From Strix aluco (lineage: Eukaryota; Chordata; Aves; Strigiformes; Strigidae), in assembly GCF_031877795.1 (NCBI RefSeq), contig NC_133955.1, positions 2,914,001 to 2,978,000 on the forward strand: 64,000 bases of DNA, written 5' to 3'. Each line of letters begins with the position of its first letter. Within the stretch, counting starts at the first letter, position 1. Shown piece after piece: positions 56,076 to 64,000 of the stretch. The notes under the pieces are model-generated. The model had not been told where the DNA came from. It made no database searches and saw nothing but the letters and a program-made list of their open reading frames with translations. The position numbers and the translations under genes were made by a program.

Positions 56076-57710
56076 GATGTTATCAAGATGTTGGAATATA
56101 AATGCTTCAGCACAAGACTAATAGGGTCAGTCACACAGTACTTCCTAGGCAAGGTTCACTCTAGCTCACTTCATGCCTTGGAGATGAATTTATTGAGGTG
56201 AGGCATGGAACTGCGCTCTGCTGCCACTCCTGGCAAAGACCCACCCATCACCATCCAGGGGCGACTCCTCCAGGATAAGTTTATGCAGTCATTCCTGTTT
56301 TCAGCTAGTGATTTCAGTCCTTCAGGCCAGCCGGTGAAGTTGGTTGAACTGGTGAACACTATTAGCAGTGCAGGTTTCTTGAACAGCAGGGCAGGAAGCT
56401 CTCTCATCAACTCTACTGTTGTCAAAATGCTAAAGCAGCTGCATCTGGTTGGGAAAGGCCCCCTGAAGGAGAAGTCACCGCAGGCAGATGACCTAATTTG
56501 GCCACCTACCTATGGCATGATTCACCACAGCGTAAACGCCTGTTTCCGTCAACTGTGACACAAACCAAAGGAAACGAGATCAGAAGAGACACCTAAAGCC
56601 CTAACTCACAACTCCCAAAACGTAAACTTAAAAAGATAAGCCTCATAAAGAAGGAAGAATGAGGAAAATTATCACCTGGACATACAGAGAAGCTTTTTGC
56701 ATGTTGGAGAGGAGTGAGGGAGCCAAGGGAGGGGCAGAAGTGGCAAGGAAAAAAAGGCAAGCAAGATCAGTCATCATCAGACGCCTTTCCATACTGTAGT
56801 TAATGCACTTAAGATGAGCCAGATTCAGATATTGCCACCGCCAGGCTGCAGTGGCTGTACCTCACACCAGCCATGCACAACAGACGCTATTGTTCATCTC
56901 CACGCCCCAGAACTCAGAGATCTGCATCAGCAGAAGGCCCAGTGCATTTTGTTGGCTCAAAATCTAACCAATTCCACGTGCAAATACTGTTGCCTCTAAG
57001 GTCAGGTTCCCTACAGCAGAGAAAAAGAAGATGCAGAGATGAATACTCTCTTTCAGTAATTCTTTTTTTCTGAGCAAGTCTTTTTGCCGTGAGGTCACAA
57101 ACTAGACCTCAGTCCTCCTGCTTCACACGAACTTCTCCACTGCTACTTTGTGAGCCTGAAGCAGCTGGTTTAGAGTTCAGTTGCCCTCGCTGTTTCCTGC
57201 TCAAACATTGCTCCTACTCCCACCTCAACTCCTTAGCAGGCACAAGTCCTGTTCCAACCAAAGACCAGACCATGCAGCTGCTCTGCAACAAAAAGTCCCA
57301 AAGAGCCCTTGATCCTCCCGACTCCTTTGATGGCTGACCAGGGCCACCTGCGTGGTTGAAAGTCTCTCCTCCTAGGGCAGATGTGGTTGCATGCGCATTC
57401 ATGACCGTTGAGCATCCAAAGTCATCTCCTGTGCCACAATGTTAGAGGCGATGCTGAACAGCAAAAGACTTTCGATAGCTGCTGATGGTCCTGTCTCCTC
57501 CTGCACTAGGTGGTTCTCAGGACTCACAATGAAGCTCTGGTGACACAAAGTACTCCAAGGCAGAGATGTTTTAGGTAACTGAAGACCAGCCCGTTTAGGG
57601 CTTGAAGGCAATGACTCTGCCTTAAAACATGAGGCAAGAACCACATGAGGCATTCCTGTGGCCACCTGCACTGGGCTACAGCACTGCAGACGCGGATGCA
57701 GAAAGCTGGG
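56076..57710. other. Gene-free interval with one unassigned minus-strand open stretch
   Basis: Mostly unrecognised. On the minus strand about 56490-56171 stays open for roughly 100 codons and ends in S-M-P-H-L-N-K-F-I-S-K-A then stop. It has no family motif I recognise, no clear start and no promoter. It could be part of an unlisted repeat or a decayed retrocopy. Confidence 0.35.
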
Positions 57711-58004
57711 GATGAGCCTCTTTAAACAAGTAATGAGCGATAAGACAAGAGGTAATGGCCTCAAGTTGCGCCAGGGAAGGTTTAGACTGGATATTAGGAA
57801 GTATTTCTTTCCAGAACAGGTAGTCAGGTGTTGGAATGGGCTACCCAGGGAGGTGGTGGAGTCCCCATCCCTGGAGGTGTTTAAGAGTCGGGTTGACCCA
57901 GCGCTGAGGGATCTGGTGGAGTTGGGATCTGTCAGTGCTGGGTTAACAGTTGGACTGGATGATCTTCAAGGTCCCTTCCAACCGAGATGATTCTGTGACT
58001 CTGT
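57711..58004 (+). mobile_element. CR1 LINE 3' end
   Basis: Sense CR1 of about 295 bp, from 'gggatgagcctctttaaac' to the terminal gattctgtgactctgt. Confidence 0.92.
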
Positions 58005-58828
58005 AATTGCTTTAAGCACAGGGAGGAACCCCATTAAAAAGCTGATGGATCTCAGGAGGCTTCAGAGCAGCAGTCATCTTCCCTGACGCAACAAGCGCTG
58101 CATTGGCCTTCTCTCTCTCATAAAGGGTTCGGTAATTGCCTTTCTTCTGGTCATCCTGGCAAATCATTAGGTTTGCTGAAACATCAAGGAACAACCAGGA
58201 CTTCCAGGAGCTCAGTGGAGGCTTGGCACAGCGGGAGGGTACAACCAGCCTCTCAAGATCAGCCTGACAGTTCTTGCCGCGTTTCTATTTACTGTCGAAG
58301 CAGAAGGCAGAGCCAGTGTGCGCTTCCCTGACAGGTCCTGCAGGTCACCAGCACCATTGGAAGATGCTGCTAGGAGCAGGTTTTGGCCTCCTCCTGGGGC
58401 ACATGGGTCCGGTGCTGCTTCTGCGCTGGGTCCATGGATGCTTTCAAGGTGAAGGAGTTTGGGTGCACTGACTTGCTGCTAGAGTTTTCTTGCAGCCAGG
58501 TTTCCAAAGAGGACAGATGGACGCCAATTGTGATGACAGATTGCTCTGGAGACCTTACATTTTTCATGTTGGAAATAATTTTTATTTCTTTTCAAACCAA
58601 AAATAGTACCTACAGTGATCAAACCCCCCCCCCCAAAACCCCAACCATAACAAAGATAATTGATTAATCCAGCCTTGTGAATCTTCACAGCAAGACATTT
58701 CAGTGGAAGGGTAAATTTTTACATGTGGTACATGATAGAAATAATATCTACCCTACAGTTCTAGAGGAATTAGCCAAGAAGGAGAGTTATGCTGAAGAAA
58801 GTTGTACATCAGCCCTAATGCAGTGAGA
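58005..58828. other. Gene-free interval
   Basis: About 820 bp. A short C run (58626-58635) and nothing else recognisable. Confidence 0.5.
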
Positions 58829-59680
58829 CATTTGTCGTGGATGAAAGTATTGACACGGTAATATTTAGTAAGAAATCTAGGTTTATTAATAACTAACAGC
58901 AATTTATTATTATAAAATAATTCAGAAATACTAAAAGAAAGAAAAGCGACTTATTCAGATTCTAAAATGACAAGATTCACACTAACTTACTTAACGGTAC
59001 CTATATATATACAGGCATGCACATAACAAAACGGACAAACAGACAGAAACAAAGGTGTTTGGACTCAGTAGAATGAACACAGAACGGACATACACACACA
59101 GAAACAGGGTACGTGTACACACACACACACACAGAGTAAAGAGAAGCAAGCTCAAAGAAAATTTCCCTCTCGAGTTTAGAGCAAATCCTCCCAATGCCTT
59201 GACATTCCTCAACGGGCGATCACTGGGACTCGAGCGGGTGGACTTCGCCCCGGCCTGCCCTCAGCTCTGGCAGCAGACGACACCTTAAGGGTTTGGTACC
59301 TGAGAGGCTCCAGCTCAGGGGAGATGCTGGTCACAGGCCGCTGCGATCCAGGAGAGCTCAAAGGGTCTCCCTGGTGGTCGCCATTTATAGGGTCCAAGAT
59401 AATTGACTTTTTCAGATCCCTTCTGGTGCCTTCCAGCAGTTACACAAGAACTTCATGAATGTGCGACTCTGTTATTGTTCCCATTTGACCACATCCCAGG
59501 CACAGGTGTGCCAGGCCCTTAGGAGTTGATGGGCCATTTTAACCATTTCCGAGCAATCGGGAGGGGCAGGAGCCAGGCTCTTATCTCCACAGATGGGTGT
59601 ATAGCTCGGGGGATGGGGGTGGAATCACAGGTAGCACCAAGCAGCCCAACAAAGAGGGGGGTGTAAGAATTGCACCACCA
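58829..59680. mobile_element. Candidate LTR-like block
   Basis: Begins near TGTCGTGG and ends near CCACCACA, short inverted ends of the LTR type, with A/T-rich first part, a CA repeat (about 59113-59132) and a TTTATAGGG TATA-like segment near 59392. No perfect target duplication was found. This is a weak call. Confidence 0.25.
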
Positions 59681-60428
59681 CAACTTTTTGCAACGTTGCC
59701 CTTAAAATGCATACAAAGTCCCGTTTAAGTCGTGAGAACTACACACAACCTTACAACAGCTGCATTCTGCTGTATCTCCCCAAAGTGGGGACGGCAAGCA
59801 CAAACTGTGAACTTAAAAACCATGTCTGAAAATCCCTAAGCCTCTGTCTCTACAAGACAGGCAAATCAAGCTTTGAACATAATTGTGCAATCATATTAAT
59901 GTGCATATTGATACCGTAAAGGCCAGTCGGAGAAGAACTCTCTAAAACTCAAAAGTCAGAGTGTTAGAAAGCAGGCGTTCTTTCTTACGGCGCGGGGTGC
60001 ACGGGGGATCTCTCCACCAAACGTGCACACCTAGGCCAGCAAATTCACGGCTTAAATGCAGGTAGCTTATACATATTCATGAGGTCTTACAATACAAACA
60101 TACATATTCACAACAAAATGTAATTAGTCCTAAAGTCCTTGTGTCAACAGTTCTTTCCGCCTTATCTTGAAACGTGATGCTATCCCTGAAATAGTAGTCA
60201 TCCGTTGAGTCATAAATGTATCAATATTGTCGTGCTTTCTTCCATTTTATCGGAAACACGATGCGATGTGTATCCTTGAGTGGAGCCATCCCTCCTAGCT
60301 CTCGCGTTTGATGTGTGATGCACATCCTCTGGGTAATTGGTCCCCAAGTTTGATATGTGGTGCGAAACCTTGAATGGGGAGTCATCCTCTTGAATTTACA
60401 GTTCACAGATGTCCTTCATCTCCGGGGG
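59681..60428. other. LTR-like DNA next to the minisatellite
   Basis: About 750 bp. The part from about 59950 ('agaaagcaggcgttctttct', 'ggggtgcacgggggatc', 'cttatacatattcatgagg') resembles avian ERV LTR sequence from memory. Orientation and ends are not clear. Confidence 0.3.
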
Positions 60429-60715
60429 TACACACAGATGTCCTCCATCTCCAGGGGTACAGATGTCCACTATCTTTGGGTACACACAGATGTCCTCCAT
60501 CTCCAGGGGTACAGATGTCCACCATCTTTGGGTACACACAGATGTCCTCCATCTCCAGGGGTACAGATGTCCACTATCTTTGGGTACACACAGATGTCCT
60601 CCATCTCCAGGGGTACAGATGTCCACTATCTTTGGGTACACACAGATGTCCTCCATCTCCAGGGGTGCAGATGTCCACTATCTTTGGGTACACACAGATG
60701 TTCTTCGTCTCTGCG
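60429..60715 (+). repeat. 52-bp minisatellite, about 5.5 copies
   Basis: Units start at 60429, 60481, 60533, 60585, 60637 and 60689, exactly 52 bp apart, with very few differences. Each unit is itself two related halves of 29 and 23 bp sharing tacaca/cagatgtcc. As 52 is not a multiple of three, a run through the array reads all three frames, and all three remain open. Confidence 0.97.
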
Positions 60716-61562
60716 TGTCAGAGGCCCCAGTCTCACTTCACTGAGTCATAAAATGCCCGTATATCTCTTGTCACCCTAATGCTACATCCTACCACATCCT
60801 CTGTCCTTGGGGCCCTTATCTTTATTTATGTATGCTTGTGTTCTTTGTTTTCACCGTTCCGAAATGCCTTGCTCTTACAGCTCGGAAAGGATTTTTAGTT
60901 TAAATGAACAGCTTAAGTTTAATATGGATAACTATTCTATAGTTATATTTGATTTTCTTTATATTCCTATATCAATATATTCTTCAACTGGCATTTACCT
61001 GGTGTGTTGGAAAGACTAGTATTTATCACTAAAACTATTTATCTCCAGGTGCGTGAACATCATGTGGATTTGAACAATGCTGTAGCATCACGTCCTGTCA
61101 AAACCAGTCACCTCTTGAGTTTACCAAACAGCTGCCACAAACGGCTGGTGAGGCACTCACAGATAGACAATTTCATTCAAAATAACTGCAAAATAACACA
61201 CACATTCAAGACACAACGCTGTTCTTGGTCAGTTCACAAGCAAGAGGCACCGTTTGCGGGGTGAAGTACCGAGTACAGTTTGTCCAGTTGAGCTGGCCTC
61301 TGGCTCGCCCCTCGTGCCGTTTTTTGGTTCCCAGCAGGTAATCCCTGGCAGGAGCTCAGTTTGTTGTGTCATCCTGGCCATTTTTCCTTTTGAAATGTTT
61401 TCTTCAGAGTGCTCATGCTTTACCTTCATTTCCATTGGGTCAGCTGTATCATCTATGGTAAGAAGGAAAGATGAATTAAAGTCCACGAGTCCTTCTCTGA
61501 TGCTGCAGCCCGCAATGACAGTAGCAGTGACGTTACAAAGCATGCCAGAAAAGGCTCCTATT
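60716..61562. other. Gene-free interval
   Basis: About 850 bp between the minisatellite and a CR1. Nothing recognised. Confidence 0.5.
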
Positions 61563-62265
61563 TACAGAATCACAGAATCACAGAATTGTCTAGGTTGGAA
61601 AAGACCTAGAAGATCATCCAGTCCAACCACTGACCTAACACCTACAGCTCCCAACTCCACCAGATCCCTCAGCGCTGGGTCAACCCGACTCTTCAACCCC
61701 TCCAGGGATGGGGACTCCCCCCCTGCCCTGGGCAGCCCATTCCAACGCCCAACAACCCCTTCTGCAAAGAAATCCTTCCTAAGAGCCAGTCTGACCCTGC
61801 CCTGGCGCAGCTTGAGGCCATTCCCTCTTGTCCTGGCGCTGGTTCCTTGGCTCAAGAGACTCCTCCCCCCTCTCTGCACCCTCCTTTCAGGCAGTTGCAG
61901 AGGGCCAGGAGGTCTCCCCTCAGCCTCCTCTTCTCCACACTAAACCCCCCCAGTTCCCTCAGCCGCTCCCCATCAGACCTGTGCTCCAGACCCTGCACCA
62001 GCTCCGTTGCCCTTCTCTGGACACACTCGAGTCATTCAATGGCCTTTTTGGAGTGAGGGGCCCAAAACTGAACCCACTCATCGAGGGGCGGCCTCACCAG
62101 TGCCGAGCACAGGGGTCAGATCCCTTCCCTGTCCCTGCTGGCCACACTATTTCTGATGCAAGCCAGGATACCATTGGCCTTATTGGCCACCTGGGCACAC
62201 TGCTGGCTCCTGTTCAGCCGGCTGTCAATCAATCAGCTGGCTGTCAATCAGCATTTACAGGTGAC
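61563..62265 (-). mobile_element. CR1 LINE 3' region
   Basis: Antisense CR1 of about 700 bp, beginning with three copies of the 8-bp terminal repeat and running to the 'gttcagccggctgtcaa' block, which is partly duplicated here (ggctgtcaatcaatcagct). ATTTACAG occurs at both edges (about 61560 and 62252), a possible but weak 8-bp flanking repeat. Confidence 0.92.
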
Positions 62266-62687
62266 AAGAATAATGCTGGGTGTAAGGGACTCCGTTCTCC
62301 ATTTTGGCTTTCCATATCTCCAACAGCAATCACAACGACATTTACTCCCCTATACCACAGGGTTTTTGGGAGAACTGTCAGCGTATATTGGTTATATCTG
62401 GAAGGTACCAATGTGCAACCTCCTGGATACATTAGCATGCACAGGATTGGGAGCAATTAATTCCTTCTGAGCATAGCAATTATGGCAGGAGTACTTAAGG
62501 CTCCCCTCAGCTGCTGCATGTTGGATTTCTGTAATATACATGGAGGCTGCTATGGCATACTCTTAAATACAAAAGCATTGCTTCACTTTCCTTCCTGCAG
62601 AGGATTCCTGCGAGGCTAAGAGCTCATCGCAGGCCCTAGGATTTCAATTTGAAGAGCACTGGAGCCATTGAAGTGAAACATCTGTGT
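62266..62687. other. Gene-free interval
   Basis: About 420 bp with no recognised feature. Confidence 0.5.
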
Positions 62688-62791
62688 GACTGGAAACGCC
62701 TAATTAATTCAGGCTCCCCCAAAGTTCAAATGTTCCAGTGATTGGAAACGCCTAATTAATTCAGGCTCCCCCAAAGTTCAAGCGTTCCAGC
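62688..62791 (+). repeat. Tandem duplication of a 52-bp unit
   Basis: Two adjacent copies containing tggaaacgcctaattaattc, starting at 62688 and 62740, differing at about four positions. Unrelated in sequence to the 52-bp minisatellite at 60429. Confidence 0.95.
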
Positions 62792-63394
62792 CTTACCAGT
62801 AACTGCCGTTTTGTTATGCATATACTTATTTAGAAAACAAGGTCAAAAGATAAATTTCTTAGAGCAACTCAGCTCCCAAGGGCTTTTCGTTCATTAGTGG
62901 TCAGTGGGAATCTCAAATAATTCCTGCTGTGAGGCTGGGTAGATGATGGTAAAAAGGACAACCAGTGATGCTCTGGTTCACAAGAGGCCTGGGCAGAGCT
63001 ACAGAGGTTTCTGCACCTTGGAGATACACCTGGCAAAGCTGGGGGCTGGGGGTCTGTCTGTGCAGAGCTACAGAAGGTGGAGAAGGTCTGGCTTTTGGGA
63101 GGGCGTTCCCCCAGCAGGCACAAGGAAGCTCCCACCCTGCAAGAGCAGCCAGAAGAGAAGGGACGCTGCTCCACCTCTGGTTTCCCATTTTAACAGTAAC
63201 TAGAAGAGCACATGGAGCTGGTAACCAAGAGGAAAGACGTCCTGGAAATCAACACAAAACCAACGCCCAAAGCTGGTAACAGCCTCTGCCTCGCCGTGCA
63301 CTGGTCTGCTGCAGCTCCTACCTGCCGTGAGCCAGGCTGTCCTGTGCTGCTCCACCCCGACCTGCTTCTCAGCCACGGGGTGTGAGCGCTGCTT
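62792..63394. other. Gene-free interval
   Basis: About 600 bp with no recognised feature. Confidence 0.5.
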
Positions 63395-63806
63395 CACAGA
63401 ATCACAGAATCACAGAATCATCTCGGTTGGAAAGGACCTTGAAGATCATCCAGTCCAACCATTAACCCAGCACTGCCAGTTCCCATCTACACCATATCTC
63501 TCAGTGCTATGTCGACCCTACTCTTGAACACCTCCAGGGATGGGGACTCCCCCCCTGCCCTGGGCAGCCCATTCCAACGCCCAACAACCCCTTCTGCAAA
63601 GAAATCCTTCCTAAGAGCCAGTCTGACCCTGCCCTGGCGCAGCTTGAGGCCATTCCCTCTTGTCCTGGCGCTGGTTCCTTGGCTCAAGAGACTCCTCCCC
63701 CCTCTCTGCACCCTCCTTTCAGGGAGTTGCAGAGGGCCATGAGGTCTCCCCTCAGCCTCCTCTTCTCCAGACTAAACCCCCCCAGTTCCCTCAGCCGCTC
63801 CTCGTA
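63395..63806 (-). mobile_element. CR1 LINE 3' region
   Basis: Antisense CR1 of about 410 bp, starting with repeated cagaatca units and ending at 'cagccgctcctcgtacgac'. Same subfamily as the copies at 15882, 18487, 38982 and 61563. Confidence 0.93.
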
Positions 63807-64000
63807 CGACAAAAATTTTTTCTTTCTGGGGAGCAAAAGCAATGGCAGTGCTTCCCTGCAGTTCACCAGCGGGAAGGGCTAATCCTGACCTGGTGCAACA
63901 CGGAGACTGTGGCCTTTACAGAACTAACCAAGGACATTTCAGTGGATTCGCACCAGGGCAAATGCTTGCAGCTTTTCTTAAAATAAATAGCATCTAAGAT

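Noticed and set aside
60396..60779. Minisatellite as a possible CRISPR array or repeat protein gene
   Set aside because: There are no unique spacers: the whole 52-bp period is repeated, and the host is a vertebrate. Three open forward frames follow from a stop-free unit whose length is not divisible by three.

Overview
The window is bird nuclear DNA. It carries many 5'-truncated CR1 LINE copies on both strands, several LTR elements, and two intron-split vertebrate genes with GT-AG junctions. The coding content is DRAM2 on the plus strand (seven coding exons, 3032-13227, 266 codons plus stop) and LRIF1 on the minus strand (four coding exons, 37692 down to 26194, 775 codons plus stop). I joined both gene models by reading splice phases, and each keeps its frame from start to stop. 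The species cannot be fixed from the sequence. CR1 dominance, compact introns and several solo LTRs fit a bird.

Layout. 1-3004: upstream or intronic DNA of DRAM2 with one old CR1. 3005-13470: DRAM2, whose introns hold three CR1 copies. 13671-13993: a long pyrimidine-rich microsatellite just past the DRAM2 poly(A) signal. 14000-25700: gene-free DNA with CR1 copies and one degraded LTR. 25744-37692: LRIF1, transcribed leftwards from a CpG island at about 37030-38060. The two genes point at each other tail to tail, with about 13 kb between their stop codons. 38088-64000: gene-free and repeat-rich. It holds more CR1s (including a 2.3 kb copy with endonuclease and reverse transcriptase remnants), four solo or partial LTRs, one two-LTR gammaretrovirus-like provirus (45990-52045, minus-oriented, gag-pol, no env seen), a 52-bp minisatellite and a 52-bp tandem duplication.

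DRAM2 is a six-pass lysosomal membrane protein linked to p53-responsive autophagy. LRIF1 is a nuclear chromatin protein that binds HP1 and SMCHD1. They are neighbours by synteny and nothing here suggests a shared pathway.

I found no new gene system. The most unusual observations concern mobile DNA: a CR1 copy flanked by a direct repeat of about 23 bp (CR1 normally leaves none); a provirus with LTRs that look identical but broken coding frames and no target duplication; inside it, a duplicated 195-bp RNase H segment joined next to the protease active-site motif; a perfect 16-bp-arm palindrome beside that duplication; and two opposed 1-kb solo LTRs, one holding a nested LTR and the other preserving the matching empty site. 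All identity statements are by eye.
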